Origin: Erythrobacter litoralis
GTDB taxonomy: Bacteria; Pseudomonadota; Alphaproteobacteria; Sphingomonadales; Sphingomonadaceae
DNA: 64,000 nucleotides
Reading direction: 5' to 3'
Assembly: GCF_001719165.1 (NCBI RefSeq)
Contig: NZ_CP017057.1
Coordinates: 186,001-250,000, forward strand
The notes under the pieces were generated by a model that did not search any database, was not told where the DNA came from, and was given only the letters and a program-made list of their open reading frames with translations. A program made the position numbers and the translations under genes. How positions within the stretch are numbered: position 1 is the first letter of the stretch; the number at the start of each line of letters is the position of its first letter. This document shows positions 44,447 through 53,093 of this stretch, piece by piece.

Positions 44447-45250
44447 TTACTTCGAGCCTGCCTTCACGCCGCCCGCCGTGGTGGCGGTGGTGCCGGCATT
44501 CTTGGCGGCGGGCTTGGCGCCCGACTGCTTCGAGGCTGCCGGGGCGGCCGCCGGCTTCACCGCGCCATCCGAGGAGATGTAGGCGAGGATGTCGGTCGAG
44601 AAGCTGTTCAGCAGTTCAGCGATGCGGCGGTTGCGCGACTGCAGCCAGTTGAACGCGAGCACCGCCGGCACGGCGACCAGCAGGCCGATCGCGGTCATGA
44701 TCAGCGCTTCGCCGACGGGACCTGCGACCTTGTCGATCGAGGCGTTCCCGGCGATGCCGATGTTGATGAGCGCGCGGTAGATCCCGATCACGGTGCCGAG
44801 CAGGCCGATGAACGGTGCGGTCGCACCGACCGAGGCGAGGAACGGCAGGCCGCCGGCAAGGCTCGAATTGATCGAGTCTTCCGAACGCTGCAGCGAACCG
44901 TGCATGTAGTCATGCGCTTCGAGGCTGTCGGTCATCTTGCCGTGCTTTTCCTGGGCGATGATCGCGTCGTCGGCGATCTGGCGCCAGGCGCTGTTCTTCT
45001 CGAGCTTGGCAGCGCCTTCTTTGAGGCTGGAGGTCCGCCAGAACTGGGTCTGGACCTGCTTGTACTGCTTCATCACCTTGTTCTGTTCGAACAGCTTGGT
45101 GAACAGGATGTAGAACGAGCCCACGCTCATGATGACCATGACCGCGAGGATCGACCAGGCGACGGGGCCGCCTTCTTCCATCGCTTTCATGAAGCCGAAT
45201 TCGTTTTTCGGCGCTTCGGCGGCTGCGGCCGTGAGAAGGTAAAGGTTCAT
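44447..45250 (-). CDS. exbB: ExbB / MotA-TolQ-family proton channel protein
   Basis: This 267-residue inner-membrane protein has an N-terminal helix after a short lead, a cytoplasmic helical region, and two helices (A-T-A-P-F-I-G-L-L-G-T-V-I-G-I-Y, then A-L-I-M-T-A-I-G-L-L-V-A-V-P-A-V) typical of the ExbB/TolQ/MotA channel. The C-terminus is an unusual Ala/Lys-rich low-complexity tail (~40 residues). With the ExbDs it powers TonB. It lies 76 bp after tonB and 156 bp before the first exbD. Confidence 0.93.
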   Translation of the reverse strand: MNLYLLTAAAAEAPKNEFGFMKAMEEGGPVAWSILAVMVIMSVGSFYILFTKLFEQNKVMKQYKQVQTQFWRTSSLKEGAAKLEKNSAWRQIADDAIIAQEKHGKMTDSLEAHDYMHGSLQRSEDSINSSLAGGLPFLASVGATAPFIGLLGTVIGIYRALINIGIAGNASIDKVAGPVGEALIMTAIGLLVAVPAVLAFNWLQSRNRRIAELLNSFSTDILAYISSDGAVKPAAAPAASKQSGAKPAAKNAGTTATTAGGVKAGSK

Positions 45251-45326
45251 TGCGAAAAGTCCTCTTGAAAGAAATGTCCCGAATGGTCGCTCCGGCCTCA
45301 GCGGCCTTCGCTTCCGTCACGCAGTG

Positions 45327-45998
45327 TTACCGTATCTGATAGGTGATCCGGGTGCTCCAGTTGCCGCTGATCGGGTTCCCCGCATCGTTGAGTGCGGGTT
45401 CGAACCGCGCATAGCGCTGCATCGAACGGCAGGCCGCATCGTCAAGGATGCTCGACCCGCTCGAGGAGGTGACTGAACAGGCTGCGACGCGCCCGTCCGC
45501 TCCGACCGTTACGCGAACGCCCACGGTACCTTCTTCCTCCTGGCGCAGGGCGCGCGAGGGATAGTCCTCGATGATCCTCTGGACCCAGCGGCTCTGGTTG
45601 CGCGGCTGCACACCACGCGCCTGCGACGGCGGGGGCGGCGGGGCCGGCGGAGCGGCAGGCGCGGGCGGCGGCAGAACCAACGCCGGCGGCGATGGCGGCG
45701 GGATTTCCCGCTGCGTCTGGATCTGTGGCGGCTGCGGCGCGATATTGATCGGCGGCGGCGGGGCGACCGGCGGCGGGGGCGCAGTCTCCTGCGGCTGCTC
45801 GGGCGGCGGTTCGTCCGGCTCCTCCGGCGGGGGCGGCGGCTCTTCCACGTTGAACGTATCGACCCGCTCGATGATCTTCTTGGCCGCCGAAATGGCAAGC
45901 CCAGAGATCAGCAGGTAACCGACCGCCACATGGATTAGCGCGACGATAACAATGGAAACAACCTTGTTCCCACTCATCTGTTGGTCAGCGTAAGCCAT
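45327..45998 (-). CDS. tonB: Energy-transducing protein TonB
   Basis: This 223-residue protein has an N-terminal membrane anchor (I-V-I-V-A-L-I-H-V-A-V-G) and a long Pro/Glu then Pro/Ala-rich periplasmic spacer (residues ~48-130). The C-terminal TonB fold has Y-P-S-R-A-L-R-Q-E-E-E-G-T-V-G-V-R-V and a last strand ending I-T-Y-Q-I-R. It transmits energy from ExbB/ExbD to outer-membrane receptors. GGAGAG precedes ATG 45998. It heads the operon tonB-exbB-exbD-exbD; no Fur-box-like sequence was recognised upstream. Confidence 0.94.
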   Translation of the reverse strand: MAYADQQMSGNKVVSIVIVALIHVAVGYLLISGLAISAAKKIIERVDTFNVEEPPPPPEEPDEPPPEQPQETAPPPPVAPPPPINIAPQPPQIQTQREIPPPSPPALVLPPPAPAAPPAPPPPPSQARGVQPRNQSRWVQRIIEDYPSRALRQEEEGTVGVRVTVGADGRVAACSVTSSSGSSILDDAACRSMQRYARFEPALNDAGNPISGNWSTRITYQIR

Positions 45999-46376
45999 CC
46001 AGTCGCTTTCTCTCCATCACTACTGCCGACAGATTGCCGACACACCTGTTCGCGTCCCGGAAAAGCAGGCCGGGGCGCGAAATCCCAATTGTAGGTCCTC
46101 CCAAGCCGGGAGCGGCTGGCCCCGCTGGGCGAAGTCAAACCTGACCCGGCTGGCCGTGCATGATCCGTCAGATACTCCCGGCTGCGGGTGCCATGCACGA
46201 CACTATCGCTGCTCCGGCTTTGGTCCCCAACCCCGGTGCAGGCCTTGCGGGCTTTAACGACTGGCCCCTAGGTGATCAAACGCTTTATCGGTTCAGGACG
46301 GATTCACGGGCCCGAACCTGATATGGCAGAGCCCGACATGCGGCCCCTTGCGGCATGCTGAGAGGATTGGACAGGG
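45999..46376. other. 378-bp divergent gap between tonB and a hypothetical gene
   Basis: No gene is seen. The region must carry the tonB promoter (leftward) and that of the 46377 gene (rightward). A small palindromic stretch (CATGCGG...CGGCATG) lies about 30 bp before the rightward start. No reliable promoter hexamers, Fur box or riboswitch could be recognised. Confidence 0.5.
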
Positions 46377-47276
46377 ATGCGCTTTAACCGAAACTTAACA
46401 AATGAAAACAAGGCGCTGCGCGCGCTTCGCGCTGGTGCCGCGGGGCTTGCCGTGGCGCTGGCCGTGCCCGCCCTTCCAGCCTTTGCACAGGCCAGTCCCG
46501 CAGCGGCACAGCCAGACCGACCTGGGCCGACCTATGCCGATATCGCCGCTCTTGCAGAGGCTAGCGAACTGGTCATCCGGGCCGAGATTCGCGAACAGAT
46601 CACGCTCAAGCCGGAGCGCGCGCCCGGTGTCGCGCCCGGATTCGCACGGCTTTATATAGAGGGCGCGACGCGCACTCTGCTCGCCGGGCGATCGGGGGTG
46701 GGCGAATCGCTCGCCTGGCTGGTCGACGTGCCGCTCGATGCCAAGGGCAAGGTGCCCAAGCTCAAGAAGAGCGAGGTCCTGCTGTTCGCCGACACCGTGC
46801 CCGGCAGGCCGGGAACGATCGTGTTGGTGGACAAGGCCGCGCAGCTCGCCTGGACCCCGGCGCTGGAGAGCCGCGTGCGCGGCGTGCTGACCGAACTGCT
46901 CGCCGCCGATGCCCCGCCCGAAATCACCGGGATCGCCGATGCGCTGTCGGTGCGCGGCAATCTCGCAGGGGAATCAGAAACGCAGATCTTCCTTGCGGCG
47001 AAAGGCGATTCGCCCGTCTCGATCACCGTGTTGCGCCGGCCGGGGCAGGACCCTGCCTGGGGCGTGTCGTGGGGCGAGATCATCGATTCGTCCGCCCGCC
47101 CGCCCGAGCCCGGCACGCTGCGCTGGTATCGGCTCGCCTGCGCGCTGCCGCCCGCTCTGCCGAGCAGCGCCAATCTCGCCCGCGATCCCGAAGCGCGCGC
47201 ACTGGCCGAGGCGGATTATGCGCTCGTCATGTCGGACCTCGGCGAATGCGAGCGGGCGATCACCGAAGCTCCCTGA
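46377..47276 (+). CDS. Conserved-looking secreted protein, unknown function
   Basis: This 299-residue protein has a signal peptide with a long basic n-region (ends P-A-F-A before Q-A-S). The mature part is globular and mixed alpha/beta: Y-A-D-I-A-A-L-A-E-A-S-E-L-V-I-R-A-E-I near its start, then a long region with regular hydrophobic spacing. Two cysteines occur late. No catalytic motif was recognised. It lies just before hom on the same strand, about 90 bp away. Its composition and codon use match the neighbours, so it is a native gene. Confidence 0.7.
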   Translation: MRFNRNLTNENKALRALRAGAAGLAVALAVPALPAFAQASPAAAQPDRPGPTYADIAALAEASELVIRAEIREQITLKPERAPGVAPGFARLYIEGATRTLLAGRSGVGESLAWLVDVPLDAKGKVPKLKKSEVLLFADTVPGRPGTIVLVDKAAQLAWTPALESRVRGVLTELLAADAPPEITGIADALSVRGNLAGESETQIFLAAKGDSPVSITVLRRPGQDPAWGVSWGEIIDSSARPPEPGTLRWYRLACALPPALPSSANLARDPEARALAEADYALVMSDLGECERAITEAP

Positions 47277-47369
47277 GGAATGCCGTGAGGCGCGCAGCTG
47301 CTTGACGCTGCGCGGCGCATGACTAAGCGCAGGGCGCGACACGTCCCGCGATCCGAGGAGCCTCCATCC

Positions 47370-48704
47370 GTGCCCGACAGCCATGCCGCCGACCCGTTGA
47401 GTATCGCTCCGCTCAGAATCGCGATCGCCGGGCTCGGCACGGTCGGCGCTGGCGTGATCCGGCTGCTCGAGACCAATCGCGACCTGATCGCCGCGCGCGC
47501 CGGCCGCCCCATCGAGGTGACCGCGGTGAGCGCGCGGGACCGGGCGAAGGATCGGGGCGTCGATATCTCCCCCTTCGCGTGGGAGGACGACATGACCGCG
47601 CTCGCCGCGCGCAATGACGTGGACGTGGTGGTGGAACTGGTCGGCGGGGCGGACGGCCCGGCGCTTGCCCTCTCGCGCGCGGCGCTGAAGGGCGGCAAGG
47701 GCCTCGTCACCGCGAACAAGGCGATGGTGGCGCATCACGGCCTTGCACTGGCCGAAGCGGCCGAGGCGGCGGGCGTCGCGCTGAAATTCGAGGCGGCGGT
47801 CGCGGGCGGCATCCCGGTGGTGAAGGGCATCCGCGAGGGCACCTCCGCCAACGCGCTGACCAAGGTCTACGGCATCCTCAACGGGACCTGCAATTACATC
47901 CTGTCGGAAATGGAAGAGACCGGCGCGGATTTTGCCGAAACGCTGATCGAGGCGCAGAAGCTGGGCTATGCCGAGGCCGATCCCTCCTTCGACATCGACG
48001 GGATCGACGCCGCGCACAAGCTCGCGATCCTAGCCGCGATCGGTTTCGGCGCGCGGATCGATTTCGATGCGGTCAGGGTCAACGGCATCCGCCAGGTCCG
48101 CGCCGCCGATATCGCGCAGGCCGATGCGCTGGGCTTCGTCATCCGCCTGATCGGGGAGGCCGACGTGGAGGAAGGCGAAGGCGGCCCCTGCCTGCTGCAG
48201 CGCGTGCGCCCCTGCCTCGTCGCCAAGAACCACCCGCTCGCCCCTGTCGACGGGCCGACCAATGCGGTTGTGGCGGAAGGCAATTTCTCCGGCCGGCTGC
48301 TGTTCCAAGGCGCGGGCGCGGGGGATGGGCCGACGGCCTCGGCCGTCGTGGCCGACCTCATCGACATTGCAAGGAGCGAGGTTTCCGCGCCTTTCTCGAT
48401 CCCCGTCGCGCGCCTCGCCGCACTCCCTCCGGCCGAGCCCGGCCACCGCACCGAGCGCACCTATATCCGCTTCACCGTCAACGATCGCCCCGGCGTGCTT
48501 GCCGAGATCACCGCGGCGATGCGCGATGCGGACGTCTCGATCGAAAGCCTGATCCAGCACGGCAGATCGCGCGAGGGCGGCGAGGTGCTGGTCGCGATGG
48601 TGACGCATGAAGGGCCGGAACGCTGCGTTACCCGCGCGCTCGAACTGCTCGAAGGCTCGGACAGCCTGACCGACCCGCCGCTGGTGCTGCCGATCCTTTC
48701 CTGA
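47370..48704 (+). CDS. hom: Homoserine dehydrogenase
   Basis: This 444-residue enzyme of threonine and methionine synthesis reduces aspartate semialdehyde to homoserine. The Rossmann start is I-A-G-L-G-T-V-G-A-G-V. T-A-N-K-A-M-V-A follows, then the catalytic region F-E-A-A-V-A-G-G-I-P-V and L-N-G-T-C-N-Y-I-L. A C-terminal ACT domain (residues ~355-430, F-T-V-N-D-R-P-G-V-L) suggests threonine feedback control. GTG 47370 is chosen because GAGGAG precedes it by nine bases; the earlier ATG 47319 has no Shine-Dalgarno. Confidence 0.95.
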   Translation: MPDSHAADPLSIAPLRIAIAGLGTVGAGVIRLLETNRDLIAARAGRPIEVTAVSARDRAKDRGVDISPFAWEDDMTALAARNDVDVVVELVGGADGPALALSRAALKGGKGLVTANKAMVAHHGLALAEAAEAAGVALKFEAAVAGGIPVVKGIREGTSANALTKVYGILNGTCNYILSEMEETGADFAETLIEAQKLGYAEADPSFDIDGIDAAHKLAILAAIGFGARIDFDAVRVNGIRQVRAADIAQADALGFVIRLIGEADVEEGEGGPCLLQRVRPCLVAKNHPLAPVDGPTNAVVAEGNFSGRLLFQGAGAGDGPTASAVVADLIDIARSEVSAPFSIPVARLAALPPAEPGHRTERTYIRFTVNDRPGVLAEITAAMRDADVSIESLIQHGRSREGGEVLVAMVTHEGPERCVTRALELLEGSDSLTDPPLVLPILS

Positions 48705-48764
48705 CCGGTCCGGCCCAGGGGTCCGTCCGGCGGACGCCGGAACCGCCCGCAGCAGAAAACCCGA

Positions 48765-49379
48765 TCAGCGAGGGCTTTTGCGCTCGAACTTGGGCGGCGG
48801 CAGGCCGAGCGCTTCGCGGCGCTTGCGGATTTCCTCTTCCGACAGGTCCTCGTCCTGCCCCAGCGGCGGGAGACCTCGCGCGATCCGGTCGGCGTCGGAC
48901 CCGGCGGGCGCCTGCGGCAGCGCCTCGACGTCGATGATCAGCGCGGGCGGAGGCACGCCGCCTATGCCGATGCCTCTCCCGTTGTCGGGAATGCCGAACA
49001 TGTCCGGCGGCGGAGGTGCGCCTTTGAAGGCGGTCTCGCGGGCATAGCGCTTTCGCGCCTCCTCTCGGTTCGAATACTGTTCCTCGCCCGAACTCCCGCG
49101 GCGCCGGCACACGATGATGTCGCCGCTGATCGTGGCGGCGTCGGCTTCGTCCACGCATTCCTGCATCGCTGCTTCGTTCACCTCGCCGCGCGGCACGGTG
49201 ATCATGACGTTGATCGGCCTGTTTCGGGCCGGGGCTTCGTCCGTTTCGGCATTCTGCGATTCGTCCTCCCCGTCCGCCATGTCCGCAGCCGCGTCCCGCG
49301 TCATGCCGGTGTCATCCTGCGCGGCCAGCGGGGGATGAGCCGAAAGCCCGGCACAGCTCGCCAGCAAAATCGCCGCCAT
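48765..49379 (-). CDS. Secreted hypothetical protein with charged tail
   Basis: This 204-residue protein uses ATG 49379, because a signal peptide then begins at once (A-A-I-L-L-A-S-C-A-G-L and P-L-A-A before Q-D-D). A Cys in L-L-A-S-C may make it a lipoprotein, though the site is early. The mature part is acidic, then has V-M-I-T-V-P-R-G and C-V-D-E-A-D... C-R-R-R segments and a Pro-rich end. No family was recognised. The frame is open upstream to 49532, overlapping the glpX start, which is unlikely to be translated. It is convergent with hom. Confidence 0.6.
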   Translation of the reverse strand: MAAILLASCAGLSAHPPLAAQDDTGMTRDAAADMADGEDESQNAETDEAPARNRPINVMITVPRGEVNEAAMQECVDEADAATISGDIIVCRRRGSSGEEQYSNREEARKRYARETAFKGAPPPPDMFGIPDNGRGIGIGGVPPPALIIDVEALPQAPAGSDADRIARGLPPLGQDEDLSEEEIRKRREALGLPPPKFERKSPR

Positions 49380-49488
49380 CCGGCCCCGTCCGCTCGACAA
49401 GACGCTACGGATCGGCCTAAGCGCGCCGGGACGGTTCGGGAAAAGCCGACCCGGCTGGGGCTCGAGAAGGACAGGGAAGAAATTGCGC

Positions 49489-50553
49489 ATGAACACTCCG
49501 ACTACCACAGATCTCGTGGCTGGCTCCGACATGCTGGCGGCAAAATCCAGGAATGTCGATTCCGCGATGGAGCGCGTGCTGGTTCTCGAAATGGTCCGCG
49601 TGACCGAAGCCGCCGCGGTCGCCGCCGCGCAGCTCGTCGGGCGGGGCGATGAAAAGGCCGCCGATGCCGCTGCGGTCGAAGCGATGCGCCGCGCCTTCGA
49701 CGACCTCTACATCGACGGCAGGGTGGTGATCGGCGAAGGCGAGCGCGACGAGGCCCCGATGCTCTATATCGGCGAAAAGGTCGGCGGTGCGCCGGGCAAG
49801 GGGCCGAAGATCGACATTGCATTGGACCCGCTCGAAGGCACGACCATCACCGCCAAGGCCGGGCCGAACGCGCTCGCCGTGCTGGCGGCGGCGGAGGAAG
49901 GCTGCCTGCTCAACGCGCCCGACGTCTACATGGACAAGCTCGCGGTCGGCCCCGGCTATCCCGACGGCGTGATCGACCTTGCGAAAAGCCCGACCGAGAA
50001 CGTCAAGGCCGTGGCCGCGGCGAAGGGCGTCGAACCCAGCGAGATCATCGTCTGCGTGCTCGACCGCCCGCGCCATGCCGAACTGATCGCCGAACTGCGC
50101 TCGCTCGGCTGCGGGGTGGTGCTGATCGGCGACGGGGACGTCGCGGGCGTCATCGCGGTGACCGACCAGGACACGACGATCGACATGTATATGGGCCAGG
50201 GCGGCGCGCCCGAGGGCGTGCTCGCCGCGGCGGCGCTGCGCTGTGTAGGCGGGCAGTTCAACGGTCGGCTCGTCTTCAGGAACGAGGACGAGAAGGCCCG
50301 CGCGAGGAAATGGGGCATCACCGAACTCGACCGGATCTACAGGTTGGAAGACCTTGCCAAGGGAGACTGCATCTTCGCTGCGACCGGCGTCACCGACGGC
50401 TCGCTGCTCGAAGGGGTGAAGAAACGCAAGAAGGCGACTGGTGCGACGATCATGACCACCCAGAGCGTGGTGATGCGCGCGTCGTCCGGCACGGTGCGCT
50501 GGATCAGGGGCGAACACCGGATTTCCGAGCACCGCCCCGCCCCGCGCGACTGA
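49489..50553 (+). CDS. glpX: Class II fructose-1,6-bisphosphatase
   Basis: This 354-residue gluconeogenic phosphatase is of the GlpX type. The metal/phosphate motif D-P-L-E-G-T-T is intact, preceded by V-I-G-E-G-E-R-D-E-A-P-M-L-Y-I-G-E. G-A-P-E-G-V-L-A-A-A-A-L and T-G-V-T-D-G follow as in the family. ATG 49489 has AGGGAAGA upstream; a TTG two codons earlier is rejected. A DUF6544-like gene begins five bases after the stop, so they are probably cotranscribed. GlpX is close to hom in the same way in many sphingomonads. Confidence 0.95.
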   Translation: MNTPTTTDLVAGSDMLAAKSRNVDSAMERVLVLEMVRVTEAAAVAAAQLVGRGDEKAADAAAVEAMRRAFDDLYIDGRVVIGEGERDEAPMLYIGEKVGGAPGKGPKIDIALDPLEGTTITAKAGPNALAVLAAAEEGCLLNAPDVYMDKLAVGPGYPDGVIDLAKSPTENVKAVAAAKGVEPSEIIVCVLDRPRHAELIAELRSLGCGVVLIGDGDVAGVIAVTDQDTTIDMYMGQGGAPEGVLAAAALRCVGGQFNGRLVFRNEDEKARARKWGITELDRIYRLEDLAKGDCIFAATGVTDGSLLEGVKKRKKATGATIMTTQSVVMRASSGTVRWIRGEHRISEHRPAPRD

Positions 50554-50558
50554 CGCGA

Positions 50559-51263
50559 ATGAAGGCCGCGCTCCCCGACGCGGTAACGGCGCTGGCTGAG
50601 CGGCTCGGCGCGCGCGCGCTGACCGGTGGGCAGGAAAGCGGGCGGGCCGTCTTCCGCCAGTCGGGAACGCTGCGCGGGCTGGGCGCGAAACGCTGGATGC
50701 GCTTTTCCGGCCGGCAATGGATGGCGATCAGCGCGACCGGTTTCCGCTGGCGCGCGCGGGTTGGCCCGCTGGGCCTGATCGAGGTCGAGGACGCGCTGAT
50801 CGATGGCGAGCCGACCGGGCGGGTGAGAGCGCTCGGCCTTGTCCCGGTGGCGCGTGCCGGGCGCTCGCGTGAATTGCTGCAGGGCCAGTTGCAGCGTTAT
50901 CTCGCCGAGCTTGCGTGGAACCCCGATGCGCTCCTGTCCAATCGGGCTCTCGACTGGGAGGTGAAGGACGAGACCACGCTTGCGGTATCCGCCCGGATCG
51001 GCGGGGTCGAGGCGGGGGTGGTGCTGTCTCTCGGCGAGGACGGGCTTCCCGCGCGCACGTTCGCGATGCGCCAGGCGCGCGAGAGCGGGGGCTATGTGCT
51101 GCGCCCCTGGCACGGCCAATTCTCCGATTACCGCGCCGTGGCGGGCCGCATGATCCCGCATGCAGGCCGGGTTGCATGGGAATGCGACGGGCACCGTTTC
51201 GAAGTGTGGCGGGGCCGGATCGAGGATTGGCGGATCGCGCAGGACAGGCGCGGGCGCGGCTGA
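50559..51263 (+). CDS. DUF6544-like hypothetical protein
   Basis: This 234-residue soluble protein has the pattern F-S-G-R-Q-W-M, then V-E-D-A, then L-G-L-V-P-V-A and L-x-R-Y-L-A-E-L-A-W-N-P-D-A-L-L. A C-terminal I-P-H-A-G-R-V-A-W-E-C and W-R-G-R-I complete it. This matches a widespread uncharacterised family recalled as DUF6544 (number uncertain). No signal peptide or catalytic motif is obvious. It starts five bases after glpX. The reading frame continues in the same phase beyond the stop into another protein-like stretch. Confidence 0.75.
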   Translation: MKAALPDAVTALAERLGARALTGGQESGRAVFRQSGTLRGLGAKRWMRFSGRQWMAISATGFRWRARVGPLGLIEVEDALIDGEPTGRVRALGLVPVARAGRSRELLQGQLQRYLAELAWNPDALLSNRALDWEVKDETTLAVSARIGGVEAGVVLSLGEDGLPARTFAMRQARESGGYVLRPWHGQFSDYRAVAGRMIPHAGRVAWECDGHRFEVWRGRIEDWRIAQDRRGRG

Positions 51264-51584
51264 ACCGGCTGGACGCCGGCCCCGCCTCTCGCGCGGCGTG
51301 CACGAGGCGAACTTGCCCTCGGGGCCGCCGCAGCCGGGCTCGCAATCGCGCCGATCACGGTCCAGGCCAACACCCGCGCAGGTGACAGCGCCCGCACCTA
51401 CACCGCCCAGTCGGTCTCGCAGCCGGGCATGGGCCGTTCCGCCGACGGCGAACGGATCGCCGGTGGAGCGGACATCGTCGCCCTCATCCTCGTCGGCCTG
51501 TGGGTCACGGGCGTCGTCTTCGCGGCGGCCGATGATGGTCCCGACCTTGTGGACGACGATCCGGACCAGTCGCCGGGCCCCTGA
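51264..51584 (+). other. Protein-like small frame without a start codon (possible frameshifted gene)
   Basis: In frame with, and directly after, the stop of the DUF6544-like gene lies ~107 codons without a stop, ending at TGA 51582. The translation looks like a real small envelope protein: A-L-G-A-A-A-A-G-L-A-I-A-P (signal-like), then a polar part, a transmembrane helix I-V-A-L-I-L-V-G-L-W-V-T-G-V-V-F and an acidic tail. No ATG, GTG or TTG exists in frame before residue ~56. Either the start lies in another frame with a frameshift between, or it is a decayed gene. Confidence 0.4.
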
Positions 51585-51699
51585 TCCGCAGTGCGCGGAC
51601 CGACGGCAACGGTCTGACGACAATCCACGCTCCTCTGTTGCGTTTTGATGACGCGCCGCTAGGCGTTCCCCGTTACGCGCAAATCGGGGATCCGCTTCC

Positions 51700-52635
51700 A
51701 TGAAGATCATGTCGGGCAATTCGAACCTGCCGCTCGCCCGGGCAATTGCCGCCTATCTCGAAATGCCGCTGACCGATGCGAGCGTGCGGCGTTTCGCCGA
51801 CGAGGAAGTCTTCGTCGAGATCCACGAGAACGTGCGCGGCGAGGACGTCTTCATCGTCCAGCCGACGAGCTTTCCGGCGAACGACAACCTCATGGAGCTG
51901 TTGATCTGCATCGACGCGCTGCGCCGCGCCTCGGCCAAGCGGATCACCGCGGTCGTGCCCTATTTCGGCTATGCAAGGCAGGACCGCAAGCCCGGGCCGA
52001 GGACGCCGATCTCGGCCAAGCTGGTGGCGAATCTGATCACGCAGGCAGGCGCCGACCGGGTGCTGGCGGTGGACCTCCACGCCGGGCAGATCCAGGGCTT
52101 CTTCGACATCCCGACCGACAATCTCTATGCCGCCCCCGTCATGGCGGCCGACATCCAGGCGCGCTATGGCGACCAGGACTTGATGGTGGTCAGCCCCGAT
52201 GTCGGCGGCGTGGTGCGCGCCCGCGCTCTGGCCAAACGGCTCGACAATGCCCCGCTCGCGATCGTCGACAAGCGCCGCGACCGCCCGGGCGAGAGCGAGG
52301 TCATGAACATCATCGGCGAGGTCAAGGACAGGCACTGCGTGCTGATCGACGACATCATCGATTCGGGCGGAACGCTGTGCAATGCGGCCGAGGCGCTGCT
52401 GGAAAACGGCGCGAGATCGGTCGCGGCCTACATCACTCACGGCGTGCTGTCAGGCGGCGCGGTGGCGCGGATCGACGGATCGAAGCTGAAAGAGCTGGTG
52501 ATCTCGGATTCGATCCGCCCGACGGAGGCGGCGGAGAATTCCTCTAAGATCCGCATCCTCACCATCGCCCCGCTGGTGGGCGAGGCGATCCGGCGGATCG
52601 CGGACGAAAGCAGCGTGTCGAGCCTGTTCGACTGA
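51700..52635 (+). CDS. prs: Ribose-phosphate pyrophosphokinase (PRPP synthetase)
   Basis: This 311-residue class I PRPP synthetase makes PRPP from ribose 5-phosphate and ATP, feeding purine, pyrimidine, His and Trp synthesis and also the Apt reaction found at 18.4 kb. Motifs are [20 protein letters not shown], the catalytic-loop region V-D-K-R-R, and the PRPP-binding [12 protein letters not shown]. Its length is the family standard. It appears to be monocistronic. Confidence 0.96.
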   Translation: MKIMSGNSNLPLARAIAAYLEMPLTDASVRRFADEEVFVEIHENVRGEDVFIVQPTSFPANDNLMELLICIDALRRASAKRITAVVPYFGYARQDRKPGPRTPISAKLVANLITQAGADRVLAVDLHAGQIQGFFDIPTDNLYAAPVMAADIQARYGDQDLMVVSPDVGGVVRARALAKRLDNAPLAIVDKRRDRPGESEVMNIIGEVKDRHCVLIDDIIDSGGTLCNAAEALLENGARSVAAYITHGVLSGGAVARIDGSKLKELVISDSIRPTEAAENSSKIRILTIAPLVGEAIRRIADESSVSSLFD

Positions 52636-52730
52636 GAGTCCCTGTTTACGCAGCGCATCCGCACTGCGATATCCTCGCTCAAGCGACCTGACGGTCGCAC
52701 CGCTGCGGGCGACCGCCGAAGGGAGGTGCC

Positions 52731-53093
52731 ATGCCGCTCGATCCGGCCGAAATCCGCGAACTCCTGATCGGCGCGGCCCGCCAGCGCACGCCGCTCACCT
52801 ACAGCCAGGCGCTGTTCGCGCTGGGCCATTCCTTCACCCGGCCGCTGATGCGACAGCTATGCGCGGCGATGGACCGGATCGACGAGGAGGGGCGGCTGGC
52901 CGGAGAGCCGGGTCTCGCCGTGCTGGTCGTGCGCCAGTCGGACGGGCTGCCGGGGCAGGGCTGGTGGGTGTCGCGCTCACACCTGGCCGATGAAATGCCT
53001 GGCGAATGGCCGCTCGACTGGGAGGGTGCCGAGGCGAAGGCCTATGTCGCCCTCCACCAGTTTCTCGCCTTCGAGCGCTGGTCTGCCGGCTGA
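52731..53093 (+). CDS. Small conserved-looking hypothetical protein
   Basis: This 120-residue soluble protein starts M-P-L-D-P-A-E-I-R, with G-A-A-R-Q-R-T-P-L-T-Y, R-P-L-M-R-Q-L-C and L-A-V-L-V-V-R-Q-S-D-G-L-P-G-Q-G-W-W as its most striking segments. The G-Q-G-W-W motif looks conserved. GGGAGG is the Shine-Dalgarno. It follows prs by ~95 bp and its 3' end overlaps the convergent AraC-type gene by 52 bases. No function is recognised. Confidence 0.65.
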   Translation: MPLDPAEIRELLIGAARQRTPLTYSQALFALGHSFTRPLMRQLCAAMDRIDEEGRLAGEPGLAVLVVRQSDGLPGQGWWVSRSHLADEMPGEWPLDWEGAEAKAYVALHQFLAFERWSAG

